From: Bacillus sp. P14.5
GTDB taxonomy: Bacteria > Bacillota > Bacilli > Bacillales > Bacillaceae_B
Direction: 5' to 3'
Assembly (NCBI RefSeq): GCF_003316765.1
Contig: NZ_NIJF01000011.1
Coordinates: 1-39,236 of the forward strand
Length of the DNA: 39,236 nt
The position numbers and the translations under genes were made by a program. Positions within the stretch are counted from its first letter, which is position 1, and each line of letters starts with the position of its first letter. Below the pieces are notes generated by a model that was given only the letters and a program-made list of their open reading frames with translations, searched no databases and was not told where the DNA came from. This document shows, piece by piece, positions 15,386-23,453 of this stretch.

Positions 15386-15841
15386 CTATAATTTTTTTGA
15401 CATGATGACGTTGGTGACCTCGTATTCTAACGTCTCATAAAGATTTCTCGCTTTTTGATTGTGGCCGAACACATGAAGGTCTATTTTACTGAAGCCTAGA
15501 TCTCTTGCGACAGTTTCGATTTCCAGCATCGCTTGCTTTCCAAAACCTTTTCCCTGTTGTTCCGGTTCAATATAGATATCATAGATATAACCTGTATCCT
15601 CTGCAATTTTTGCTATCCAGATCGAACCTACAGGTATCTCATCACTCCAGATGGTAAAAAGACGGTTATCGATTGAATTCTCTCTCTCAGGGAGTAGCCG
15701 CTGAAAATCCCTTTTTGAGTTTTCCAGTGCTTCTTCCTTCGTCCAATTGCCCGCCTCTGCTTTTTGTTGTGCATAGTTTTTTACAGATCTCTCCAGGAAT
15801 GGTTCGAATTCCTCGGAGGTCATAGGTAATAGTCTGATCAT
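15386..15841 (-). CDS. GNAT family N-acetyltransferase
   Basis: A 151-residue single-domain acetyltransferase. Its C-terminal half has the acetyl-CoA loop DIYIEPEQQGKGFGKQAM (Q/R-x-x-G-x-G/A type) and the SKIDLHVFGHNQKARNLYETLEY signature that closes the fold. The N-terminal part (MIRLLPMTSEEFEPFLERSVKNYA) matches a common Bacillus branch. It starts 17 bases after the methyltransferase stop, with GGAGGAAT before the ATG, and likely shares its transcript. The substrate is unknown. Confidence 0.85.
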   Translation of the reverse strand: MIRLLPMTSEEFEPFLERSVKNYAQQKAEAGNWTKEEALENSKRDFQRLLPERENSIDNRLFTIWSDEIPVGSIWIAKIAEDTGYIYDIYIEPEQQGKGFGKQAMLEIETVARDLGFSKIDLHVFGHNQKARNLYETLEYEVTNVIMSKKL

Positions 15842-15858
15842 TGTATTCCTCCAGCTGT

Positions 15859-16527
15859 CTATTTCACAATTCCGAATAATAGACCATCATATCCCTTACT
15901 GCCGACCGTTTGGATACCTGTACTGTCTATTCGGGAATCTCCTGATAAAAGATCGAACATCTCTCGGGTGCCGGTAATGTTAGGGTCTTCACTGTCCTTC
16001 TCAACAATGTTTCCTTTTCGGACAACATTGTCTACAATGATCACTGTCCCTGGTCTGGAAAGCTTCATCGCCCATTGAAAGTAGTAAGGATTATTGGATT
16101 TATCGGCATCAATGAAGATGAAATCGAAATGATCATACCCCTTGTCCTTCAGTGTCGGCAGTGTATCCATTGCTGGTCCGGTCAATATGTTCACTTTGTT
16201 TTCCAGACCCGCAGAGCGGATATTTTCGTTGGCGACAGCCGCATGCTTTTCGCTGAACTCCAAGGAAAGCAGTTCCCCATCTTCCGGCAGCGCCTTCGCC
16301 ATCCAAACAGTGCTGTAGCCTCCTAAAGTCCCGATCTCCAAGATCTTTTTGGCGCCTTTTAGTTTTACAAGTAAATGCAGAAATTTTCCTTGATTGGGTG
16401 AAACATCTATCGAAGGTAATCCAGCATCACGATTTTTTTGCAAAATTAAATCCATCAAGGTATCTTTACTTTGCAGCTTCTCGCTGAAATACTCATCGAC
16501 TGCATGCCATCTTTCTGTTAATTCCAT
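15859..16527 (-). CDS. SAM-dependent O-methyltransferase (caffeoyl-CoA OMT-like fold)
   Basis: About 222 residues. The SAM-binding motif is ILEIGTLGGYSTVWMAKALP, followed by acidic LSLEFSEKHAAVA, FDFIFIDADKSN and the metal-site-type segment VIIVDNVVRKGNI. This is the Methyltransf_3 / YrrM-like family, which methylates hydroxyl groups of small catechol-like or RNA substrates. I start it at 16527 (GGGAGGG upstream); the longer frame to 16737 runs backward through the thrS terminator and into thrS. It lies 115 bases after thrS, separated by a terminator, so it may have its own promoter. Confidence 0.85.
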   Translation of the reverse strand: MELTERWHAVDEYFSEKLQSKDTLMDLILQKNRDAGLPSIDVSPNQGKFLHLLVKLKGAKKILEIGTLGGYSTVWMAKALPEDGELLSLEFSEKHAAVANENIRSAGLENKVNILTGPAMDTLPTLKDKGYDHFDFIFIDADKSNNPYYFQWAMKLSRPGTVIIVDNVVRKGNIVEKDSEDPNITGTREMFDLLSGDSRIDSTGIQTVGSKGYDGLLFGIVK

Positions 16528-16604
16528 AAGAATCCCTCCCGTATGTAAATTCTCCATAAGTAAGAGCATTTCCTTTTTCTTTATGGAATTGTATTCTTTT
16601 ATAA

Positions 16605-16637
16605 TGGAAAACCGCCAATCATAAAGAAAGGCGGTTT
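16605..16637 (-). terminator. Probable terminator of thrS
   Basis: AAACCGCC (minus strand, 16630-16637) pairs with GGCGGTTT (16609-16616), followed by a short T tract. It lies just after the thrS stop codon. Confidence 0.7.
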
Positions 16638-16642
16638 GCTGT

Positions 16643-18553
16643 TCATAGACTTTTATCGAGAATTTCTTGTTGGATGGAGTATAGAAATTCATCCAGTGAG
16701 ACTTCGTTTGTTTCATTACTATTATATCTGCGGACATTCACAGATTCCTTTTGAGCTTCAGAATCGCCGATGACGAGAATACAAGGGATTTTTTTCATTT
16801 GGGCCTCCCTCATTTTATAACCCATTTTTTCTTCCCGGGAGTCCAATTCCACTCGGATCCCTTCTTGTTTTAATCTTCTATATACCTTTTCTGCATAATC
16901 TTGTTGATGTATGTTAGACACCGGGATTAGCTTGACTTGTACTGGTGCCATCCAGACAGGAAACGCTCCTGCGAAATGTTCAATTAGGATGCCGAGGAAG
17001 CGGTCAATGGATCCGAAGACCGCCCGATGGATGACGACTGGTCTTACTTTTTCATTATGTTCATCGATATAGTTTAAATCAAATTTCTCCGGCATCTGGA
17101 AATCCAATTGGACAGTAGCACATTGATGGCTTCTTTTCAGGGCATCTTTAATATGGATGTCGATTTTCGGTCCGTAGAAAGCGCCGTCACCTTCATTGAT
17201 TGAAAAGTTGTATCCAAGGTTGTTCAAAACATTTTTTAGCGAAGCTTCCGCTTTATCCCAAAGAACTTCTTCTCCCATGTAATCCTCCGGCCGAGTGGAA
17301 AGCTCGATGCTGTATTCGAAACCGAATGTATTGTATACATAGTCTATCAGCTTTAAAGCAGAAGCGATTTCCTCTTCGATTTGCTGTGGAGTAACAAAGA
17401 TATGGGCGTCATCCTGACAGAATGTCCTTACCCGCAGCATTCCATTCAGCGCCCCGCTGAATTCATGACGGTGGACCTGACCGAATTCTGCCATACGGAT
17501 AGGGAGGTCACGGTAGGAATGCAATTTATCTTTATAAATCAGCATATGACCAGGGCAATTCATCGGTTTCAAGGCGAAATTTTGGTCGTCTACTTTCGAA
17601 AAGTACATATTGTCTTTGTAGTGATCCCAATGTCCAGATTGTTTCCACAGCTTTCTGTTCATCATAATCGGTGTATGCACTTCCTCATAGTCATAAGAAT
17701 GCTGAAGCTGTCTCAGAAAGAATTGAAGTTCATTCCGGATTTTTTGCCCATTATTCAAGTAAAAAGGCATTCCCGGAGCTTCCTCTGAAAACATGAAGAG
17801 CTCAAGCTCATTGCCCAGCTTGCGATGGTTGCGCTTCTGGGCTTCCTTTTGGAAATGGAAGTATTCCTCCATTTCTTCTTTGGATGAAAAAGCGACACCA
17901 TAAATTCGCTGCAAAACCTTTTTATTGCTGTCTCCACGCCAATATGCACCAGAAACATGAGTTAACTTGAAGTGCTTTACTGCCCCTGTAGATGGTAAAT
18001 GGGGCCCTCTGCACAGATCTGTAAATTCCCCCTGCTTGTAGACAGTGATTTTTTCTCCATCGGGTATATCATCTAACAGCTCTAACTTTAAAGGGTCCTC
18101 AGAAAATAAGTCCCTTGCTTCTTCTCTCGAAATTTCCTGCCGGAGAAATGGGTGATTTTCAGCAATGATCTTTTTCATTTCCTTCTCGATTTTCTCTAAA
18201 TCAGACTCGGAAATATTCTGACCTAGGTCTAAATCATAATAAAAACCATTTTCAATGACTGGTCCAATGCCTAAATTTACATTTTCAAAGATACGCTTTA
18301 CGGCTTGTGCCAATAGGTGGGCTGTACTGTGTCTCAGTAATTGTATTCCTTCAGCAGAAACCAAATCCAGTAATTCAATTTCTGCATCCTCTTCAATTGG
18401 ACGGCTTAAGTCGTACATTACACCGTTAACTTTACCGCCTGCAGATTTTTTCTTTAAGCTGGGGCTGATTGACTGGGCTATTGCTGATAATGATATTCCC
18501 GCCGGGTAATTCTTTTTCTGTCCATCTGGAAACTTGATGAGTATTTGACTCAT
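16643..18553 (-). CDS. thrS: Threonyl-tRNA synthetase
   Basis: The 636-residue protein has the complete ThrRS layout. A TGS domain occupies about 1-62. The editing domain has HSTAHLLAQAVKRIF (about 75-90) and the CRGPHLPSTG zinc-proximal motif. The class II core has CPGHMLIYK, RMAEFGQVHRHEFSGALNGMLRVRTFCQDDAHIF and VVIHRAVFGSIDRFLGILIEH. The C-terminal anticodon domain has VKLIPVS and RVELDSREEKMGYKMREAQMKKIPCILVIGD. It charges tRNA-Thr. AAGGAGTGG precedes the ATG. Two tandem T-boxes upstream make it threonine-responsive, an arrangement reminiscent of B. subtilis thrZ, which has several; the paralogue choice thrS or thrZ is open. Confidence 0.97.
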   Translation of the reverse strand: MSQILIKFPDGQKKNYPAGISLSAIAQSISPSLKKKSAGGKVNGVMYDLSRPIEEDAEIELLDLVSAEGIQLLRHSTAHLLAQAVKRIFENVNLGIGPVIENGFYYDLDLGQNISESDLEKIEKEMKKIIAENHPFLRQEISREEARDLFSEDPLKLELLDDIPDGEKITVYKQGEFTDLCRGPHLPSTGAVKHFKLTHVSGAYWRGDSNKKVLQRIYGVAFSSKEEMEEYFHFQKEAQKRNHRKLGNELELFMFSEEAPGMPFYLNNGQKIRNELQFFLRQLQHSYDYEEVHTPIMMNRKLWKQSGHWDHYKDNMYFSKVDDQNFALKPMNCPGHMLIYKDKLHSYRDLPIRMAEFGQVHRHEFSGALNGMLRVRTFCQDDAHIFVTPQQIEEEIASALKLIDYVYNTFGFEYSIELSTRPEDYMGEEVLWDKAEASLKNVLNNLGYNFSINEGDGAFYGPKIDIHIKDALKRSHQCATVQLDFQMPEKFDLNYIDEHNEKVRPVVIHRAVFGSIDRFLGILIEHFAGAFPVWMAPVQVKLIPVSNIHQQDYAEKVYRRLKQEGIRVELDSREEKMGYKMREAQMKKIPCILVIGDSEAQKESVNVRRYNSNETNEVSLDEFLYSIQQEILDKSL

Positions 18554-18577
18554 GTTGCTCCACTCCTTTTAAATTAA

Positions 18578-18825
18578 GAATAAAAAAAACACACACCCAT
18601 CCCTGTAAAAGGGACGAGTGTGTGTTTACCCGCGGTTCCACCCAGCTTCCCGCCAATCCCCGGCGGCTTCATTTTGCTGTATCGCAGCACTTGCGGCATT
18701 GATTACTTCAATTTTCACCAATGCAGCTCAAAGGGGGTAAGTGTTTTCTTCTGCGTTAGGAAGTTTTCAGCCGTGCCTTCCCTCTCTGTGAACCGTTTAA
18801 GAAAAACCCGTGTCCTTATCATCGC
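18578..18825 (-). ncRNA. T-box leader, promoter-distal copy adjacent to thrS
   Basis: On the minus strand GGGTGGAACCGCGGG (T-box, about 18625-18645) is followed by a terminator stem (18587-18626, CACACACTCGTCCC with GGGATGGGTGTGTG) and a T run. Upstream, the specifier strand reads CACTTACCCCC, giving ACC (Thr). The UGGA bulge expects a tRNA with U as discriminator, as in bacterial tRNA-Thr. The AGAGAGG motif of stem I is at about 18780-18786. Confidence 0.93.
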
Positions 18826-18844
18826 TATCTTTATTCATTTTGGA

Positions 18845-19100
18845 AACAAAAAAACACACGCATCCCAATAAAGGGACGAGTGTGTTTTGGACCCGTGGTT
18901 CCACCCAGCTTCCCGCCAAGGTTTTGGCGGCTTATGGTGCTTTATCGCAGCAATACGGTATTGAATACTATGATTTCCTCAATACAACTCCAAGGCGGTA
19001 AGTTTTTCTTTCAGCATTAGGAAGTTTTCAGCCATGCCTTCCCTCTCTGTGAACCGGTCAAGAAAAACTCTTATCCTTTTCAACGTCTCATATAAATTTT
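18845..19100 (-). ncRNA. T-box leader, promoter-proximal copy upstream of thrS
   Basis: A second complete T-box has GGGTGGAACCACGGG (about 18891-18905), a terminator stem of AACACACTCGTCCC and GGGATGCGTGTGTT with a T7 tract (18847-18888), and a specifier strand AACTTACCGCC giving ACC (Thr). Its stem I has CACAGAGAGGGAAGGC, nearly the same as the downstream copy, so the pair arose by duplication. Two leaders in series should sharpen or tighten the threonine-starvation response. Confidence 0.93.
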
Positions 19101-19104
19101 TATT

Positions 19105-19133
19105 AATATATCGCATATTCCAATCTAAGTCAA
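19105..19133 (-). promoter_or_regulatory. Vegetative (sigma-A type) promoter of the thrS operon
   Basis: TTGACT (19128-19133) and TATATT (19105-19110) lie on the minus strand with exactly 17 bases between them. This is directly upstream of the first T-box leader. Confidence 0.85.
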
Positions 19134-19383
19134 CTGGAATTTTGAAAAATTCGCCCTTAATTGTTTACTTCTGCTGGAGGATTCCTTGCTGTCTTAAAAT
19201 AAGCTGTAAATAAAGATCCACCCTCAAGTGTTCAAATTTTGACAATCCTGAAAATGTGCTGCCGTGCCACTACTCTTCAGCTCACGACAGATGCGGAGGC
19301 TTAGCCCTATTAGTGGTATTCTAAGTATGAGACCATCAAACACAGGAGTTTAATTAGTTAACTAAGGTAAGGTAATAACGTGA

Positions 19384-19717
19384 TTAGTATTGATCAAGAG
19401 GTTCCCCGGAAACAATATGCCAGAGTAGATGCTTAAAATCCTGAATTTTTCCTAGAATCGTATTTACCTTGCATGAACCTTGATTGTCTAGAACCGTTGC
19501 AGCTAAATCTTCAATGACAAACATCCGTTCCATCGTGATGGGATGATCACTTTGTTCCAAAGTGGTCAAAAAAGCTATATGTTTCTTGAGAATGGCCACT
19601 ATATGTGCCGTATAAAATGGTTTGGCATGATGATAAGCATGGACCTTTTCCGATTGCCGATTTCCCTACTTCTGTTCTGCCGCTTAATACTTCACCGCAA
19701 TAAAAATTAATTTTCAC
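19384..19717 (-). pseudogene. Frameshifted small gene (about 110 residues), unknown function
   Basis: A GTG at 19717 follows a good ribosome site (AAAGGTGAG), which also contains the stop of the upstream gene. The frame begins VKINFYCGEVLSGRTEVG and then changes. From the next frame on, it runs NRQSEKVHAYHHAKPFYTAHIVAILKKHIAFL ... ERMFVIEDLAATVLDNQGSC ... LLWHIVSGEPLDQY to the stop. Removing one base from the GGG (19664-19666, CCC on plus) joins both parts. The length of 334 bases fits a one-base insertion. No family was recognised. The product would be soluble and mixed alpha/beta. Confidence 0.6.
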
Positions 19718-19722
19718 AATTC

Positions 19723-19944
19723 TCACCTTTGCTTCTTGAATCTAAAAGAATCGGACCTGACCAGAAGGAGTCCCGTCCCGCTTATCACCATGATAATCAT
19801 TAAAATAAGGATATCCATACTGTGGAAGGATATTAGCTCATGAGATGATCGGCTGACATCTAAAAGTCTAAAGGTAACCCCGATTACAGTGGAAACGAGA
19901 GTTAATAGCAATACAGTTGTCTTTTGATCGGTAGTCAAAGTCAT
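19723..19944 (-). CDS. Two-TM small membrane protein
   Basis: About 70 residues with two hydrophobic segments (TTVLLLTLVSTVIGVTFRLL and ILILMIIMVISGTGLLLV) and a basic tail (RFKKQR). An AAGGAGGG site lies only two or three bases from the ATG at 19944, so the TTG at 19938 may be the actual start. The stop codon is inside the ribosome site of the following frameshifted gene, which suggests translational coupling. Unknown function. Confidence 0.55.
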   Translation of the reverse strand: MTLTTDQKTTVLLLTLVSTVIGVTFRLLDVSRSSHELISFHSMDILILMIIMVISGTGLLLVRSDSFRFKKQR

Positions 19945-19961
19945 TCCCTCCTTCTAATTCC

Positions 19962-20213
19962 TTACTTGTTAGACGAGGGAGAGAAGAGAATAGTTTCTAC
20001 AATCAATAGAATTTTTGATTCATTTTTTTGGCTTTTGTATTTCCTTTTTAAATCCTTGACAGTAGATATTGGATCCGGGTTTTTGCTTATACAGGATATG
20101 ACTGCTGTCCCATCCGCACCCGCTCTAATGACCTGCGCAGCGTTAGCGGTATTTATACCACCGATGCCGACAATCTGTCTGCTTCCAACACTGCCTTGTC
20201 CGGGGATTTTTGT
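19962..20213 (-). pseudogene. Fragment of a thiamine-phosphate synthase-like gene (thiE/tenI C terminus)
   Basis: The frame contains RQIVGIGGINTANAAQVIRAGADGTAVISCISKNPDP, the C-terminal phosphate-binding end of the ThiE/TenI beta-alpha barrel (IGGI ... GADGVAVISAI). Nothing upstream in this frame resembles the rest of the barrel. Only about 50 of more than 200 residues remain, so this is a relic. It overlaps the end of the 20143-21153 gene in another frame, and the junction lies near 20213. Confidence 0.75.
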
Positions 20214-21153
20214 TTTTGTCCTGCTCTTTTCTGTGAAGTTGCATAGAAAATCCACCACGATTCCAAACATTCATGACCTCTTCTACCGGTAGAACCTGCC
20301 AAGGATTGAACATGGTCTGTCCGTGCTTATTAAAACTGTACTGGTCATTCAAAAGAAAGCAAGCATGCATGGTTCGTTGGTGTTCGTCCCTCCACACCAG
20401 AACATCCCCCTTTTGAGTAGCTGCTTTATCAATGGGTGTATACCCGTAGTGATTCAAGAGAGAGTGAAAACGGTCAGGCTTCATCCAATCCTCGATAATC
20501 TTTATATCCGCAGTAAATCCTGCTGCAGCAGCTGAAAGACAGTTAGGGCCATTTTTGGACGGGAAAAAATCAATGAAAGATGATAGAGAATGGTATTCTT
20601 CCTTCAGCTCCTGTTGGGTGCGTTCATCAAGGTTTTCAAAGGCTGCTTGTTCATCCGTCCATAATTCAGCATAGTTTAAAAGGAATTTAGTCTGCACTTG
20701 TGAGGATAAGGAGTTCCAATGGTAATACTGCAGCATATATACCTTCTCTTCGCCGGCTTCATCAACAAAGGTGGATGGTTCAAGAACCTTCAGTACTTCA
20801 TCGGCATGAGTGATTCCATTCAATAGCTGGATAAGTTCCTTTTCAGTGTAAGTCATCCCTCTTTGAAGCAGCCGCTGCTCTTTTATAGCTTTCTTTTGCT
20901 GGCCTTCATTCAACTTCCGGAAATCTTTAGCGTTAATTTTAACGAAGTATCTTGCTTCCCTGCTTACAGCCCAGGTTGTAAAGGAGGTTCTCTCATCTAG
21001 GGAAAAGGATTGGGATTTTTCAGGTAAATACTTTTCAGAAGGTATGTAACCAGACTCTTCCCTAAAAAATAAGATTTCATTCTCTGGAATGAATTTGTCT
21101 CTCCAAGATTCTAATACCTCAGGTGGTAATTTGTATCCGTTTATTTTTCTCAT
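20143..21153 (-). CDS. Hypothetical protein with a C-terminal cysteine-hydrolase-like region, 3' end rearranged
   Basis: The 336-residue product has an N-terminal part of about 190 residues that I do not recognise. Its C-terminal region has GPNCLSAAAAGF (Cys near residue 206), GDVLVWRDEHQRTMHACFLLND (His near 267) and SFNKHGQTMFNPW. This Cys-then-His order is that of NlpC/P60-like thiol hydrolases, but the family is a guess. There is no signal peptide. The last 20 or so residues (RTRQCWKQTDCRHRW...) are an out-of-frame reading of the thiE relic, so the native C terminus has been replaced by recombination. CAGGAGG precedes the ATG, 15 bases after the double-GNAT gene; the two share an operon. 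Confidence 0.65.
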   Translation of the reverse strand: MRKINGYKLPPEVLESWRDKFIPENEILFFREESGYIPSEKYLPEKSQSFSLDERTSFTTWAVSREARYFVKINAKDFRKLNEGQQKKAIKEQRLLQRGMTYTEKELIQLLNGITHADEVLKVLEPSTFVDEAGEEKVYMLQYYHWNSLSSQVQTKFLLNYAELWTDEQAAFENLDERTQQELKEEYHSLSSFIDFFPSKNGPNCLSAAAAGFTADIKIIEDWMKPDRFHSLLNHYGYTPIDKAATQKGDVLVWRDEHQRTMHACFLLNDQYSFNKHGQTMFNPWQVLPVEEVMNVWNRGGFSMQLHRKEQDKNKNPRTRQCWKQTDCRHRWYKYR

Positions 21154-21168
21154 GAGGCCTCCTGGCAG

Positions 21169-22011
21169 TCAAACTATGTATTTTCGATAGACATCCATAT
21201 TCTCCGCCATCATAAATCCCGCAGTATAGTATAAATTTTCCGCTGCCTTGTTATTTTCCATATAACAAATGTGGATTTCTTCATATCCACTGTTTAGCAA
21301 TCTATTCATGGCAAAATGCAAAGCCTCTCTACCCAAACCTCTTTTTTGGAAGCGGGGTGAAACCATTAAGTTATCCACTTCTCCTCTTCCGATTGAAACG
21401 GACGCCATGATTTCTTCTCCATACATTGCAACGTAAACATTCTCAGGATCTTTCAATTGATAGGCCCTCACACTTTCAGAAGATGCCAGATAGGGCTTCA
21501 GGTCGATTTCTTTATGTAAGGGATAGTAGCATTCCTGAACGATGTTGACAAACTGCTGAAACAGCTTATCATCATACAACTCGAATTGTGTCTGCGGGTC
21601 TGGAAATAAAGGGCCCTTATAGACGAGACTCGGAGAGCCCCACCATTTTTCCATTCCATTTTTCACACAGAAACCTGCCGGATTCATTTTATCTGTACGG
21701 AATGAAGCAATTAAGACTTCTTGCTTCTCCTTTTCCGCATAAGCTGAAAGCTCGTGGAATAATTCTGTCCCTATTCCGCGTTTCCTTGACGAAGGTTCAA
21801 CATATATTTTCAAATCAGCCTGTTTTTCACCTACTTCGTTAACAGACAATGCTGCATATGCGGCTCCCTTTATACCGTCTTCTTCATAGAGGATGAACTT
21901 TCCCGCATTTTTTTCGATACCTTCAGCACTGTCAATTTCATATCCGGTATCGATGGCGGCAAATAATTCATTGATCTCGTTCGAATCTGATGGTGAATAA
22001 TTCCGTATCAT
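21169..22011 (-). CDS. Double-domain GNAT acetyltransferase
   Basis: This 280-residue protein carries two GNAT domains. The first (about 1-130) has LKIYVEPSSRKRGIGTELFHEL. The second (about 145-280) has DNLMVSPRFQKRGLGREALHFAM followed by HICYMENNKAAENLYYTAGF. Both keep the R/Q-x-x-G-x-G/A acetyl-CoA loop, so neither looks degenerate there. Similar tandem GNAT proteins are common in Bacillus and include aminoglycoside and polyamine acetyltransferase relatives; the substrate here cannot be told. It heads a small minus-strand cluster that includes the cysteine-hydrolase-like gene. Confidence 0.83.
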   Translation of the reverse strand: MIRNYSPSDSNEINELFAAIDTGYEIDSAEGIEKNAGKFILYEEDGIKGAAYAALSVNEVGEKQADLKIYVEPSSRKRGIGTELFHELSAYAEKEKQEVLIASFRTDKMNPAGFCVKNGMEKWWGSPSLVYKGPLFPDPQTQFELYDDKLFQQFVNIVQECYYPLHKEIDLKPYLASSESVRAYQLKDPENVYVAMYGEEIMASVSIGRGEVDNLMVSPRFQKRGLGREALHFAMNRLLNSGYEEIHICYMENNKAAENLYYTAGFMMAENMDVYRKYIV

Positions 22012-22082
22012 AACTTACAACTCCATTTTAATGGGATGTAACTTACTTCTTTATTCACCATCTCAATACCTTTAAAAGTGAT

Positions 22083-22113
22083 AAAAAGCCGCCCGTTTTT
22101 CAGGCAGCTTTGC
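22083..22113 (-). terminator. Rho-independent terminator of the zinc alcohol dehydrogenase gene
   Basis: On the minus strand AAGCTGCC pairs with GGCGGCTT (one G-T pair), followed by TTTTT. Confidence 0.8.
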
Positions 22114-22124
22114 ATGAGTGTTGC

Positions 22125-23258
22125 TTATGGCTTCAATATAACCTTGATGCAGTCATCTTCTCTCTTGTTAAAAATTTTGTATCCATGAGCTGCATCATCA
22201 AGCGGAAGTTTGTGGGTAATGATGGCTGTGGGATCAATTTCACCTTTAACCACCATGTCATACATAGTTCCCATATAGCTTCTTGCATGTGCCTGTCCCG
22301 TTTTAATGGTAATGTTCCTGGTGAAAAACGGTCCTAAAGGGAACATGTTATATAGACCTCCGTAAACACCGGTCAATTGGACGGTTCCGCATTTCCTTAC
22401 GGCTTTTGTAGCGATTTGGATCGGCCCGAGTGTCCCTCCCTGAAGCTTCATCTTTTGTTCAACAAATTCCAGAGGAGATTTCTTTCCATCCATTCCCACA
22501 CAATCGATGACTACATCAGCGCCACCTTTTGTCAGCTCCTTCAGGGTCTCTCCCATATCGTCATATTGTGTGAAATCAAATGTTTCAGTTTTGTTCATTT
22601 TCTTGGATTTATTTAATCTGTAATCAATGTAATCTACGGCAATGACTCGTTCTGCTCCTTTTTTCCAGGCAAATTGCTGAGCCATCAATCCGACCGGTCC
22701 ACAACCAAGTACTATGACGGTATCTCCTTTCTTCACTCCTGCGTTTTCCACGCTCCAATAGGCTGTGGGCAGGACGTCAGAAAGGAAAAGTAAATGTTCG
22801 TCATTCAATTCGCAGTTCTCTGGAATTAAGAAAGGAGTGTAATTACCATAGGGTACTCTGAGGTATTCAGCCTGTCCGCCGGGGTAATCCCCAAATTTCT
22901 CTGAATATCCGAAATAGCCGCCAGAGTCATAGTGAGGGTTGGCGTTGTCGCATTGGCTTTCCTGGTGGTGATTGCAGTAATGACAGGTACCGCAAGCAAC
23001 GGTGAAAGGAATGACGACCCTGTCTCCTTTTTTCACCTTTGTGACTTCTGGGCCGACCTCTTCTACGATTCCCATAGGTTCATGCCCAATGACATACCCT
23101 ATTGGTAAAGGGAAATTCCCTTGATACAGGTGAAGGTCAGAGCCGCAAATTGCTGTCGAAGTAATCTTGATGATGACATCCTGAGGATCTTGAATCCTTG
23201 GTGCATCAACTTTTTTAACTGCTACTGAGTACTTTCCCTGGTATGTTACTGCCTTCAT
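22125..23258 (-). CDS. adhB: Zinc-dependent alcohol dehydrogenase (AdhB-like, formaldehyde dehydrogenase type)
   Basis: About 377 residues. The catalytic zinc Cys is in TAICGSDLHLYQG and the GHEPMGIVEEVG motif follows. The structural zinc Cys cluster is CGTCHYCNHHQESQC, and the Rossmann motif is VLGCGPVGLMAQQ. The C-terminal part (QITGVYGG-like region, DDCIKVILKP) closely follows my memory of B. subtilis AdhB. The ATG at 23258 has GGAGTGATG upstream; the frame to 23306 has no ribosome site. The family includes glutathione-independent formaldehyde and general aldehyde/alcohol dehydrogenases. A single-gene unit ending in its own terminator. Confidence 0.9.
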   Translation of the reverse strand: MKAVTYQGKYSVAVKKVDAPRIQDPQDVIIKITSTAICGSDLHLYQGNFPLPIGYVIGHEPMGIVEEVGPEVTKVKKGDRVVIPFTVACGTCHYCNHHQESQCDNANPHYDSGGYFGYSEKFGDYPGGQAEYLRVPYGNYTPFLIPENCELNDEHLLFLSDVLPTAYWSVENAGVKKGDTVIVLGCGPVGLMAQQFAWKKGAERVIAVDYIDYRLNKSKKMNKTETFDFTQYDDMGETLKELTKGGADVVIDCVGMDGKKSPLEFVEQKMKLQGGTLGPIQIATKAVRKCGTVQLTGVYGGLYNMFPLGPFFTRNITIKTGQAHARSYMGTMYDMVVKGEIDPTAIITHKLPLDDAAHGYKIFNKREDDCIKVILKP

Positions 23259-23453
23259 TTCATCACTCCATTTGTCATAATTCACTCTTCTTGTTTTTGT
23301 TTCCAAATATAGTATTAGAAAGACGTTCCGCTCCTATTCATTTCATCTAAGGGGTTGAGTGTTAATGAGGTCTCGGGTGATATTACCAACTCTCTCTCCT
23401 CTCGTTTTCTGGTAAACTTTTAAAAGCATAAACTGACAGGAGGCTTTTCACCC

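Noticed and set aside
15859..16737. Longer methyltransferase starting at 16737
   Set aside because: The extension overlaps the thrS 3' end and its terminator; the start at 16527 has a proper ribosome site.
19924..20292. Plus-strand open frame of 122 codons
   Set aside because: It is antisense to the thiE relic and the two-TM gene, and no plus-strand ribosome site was found.
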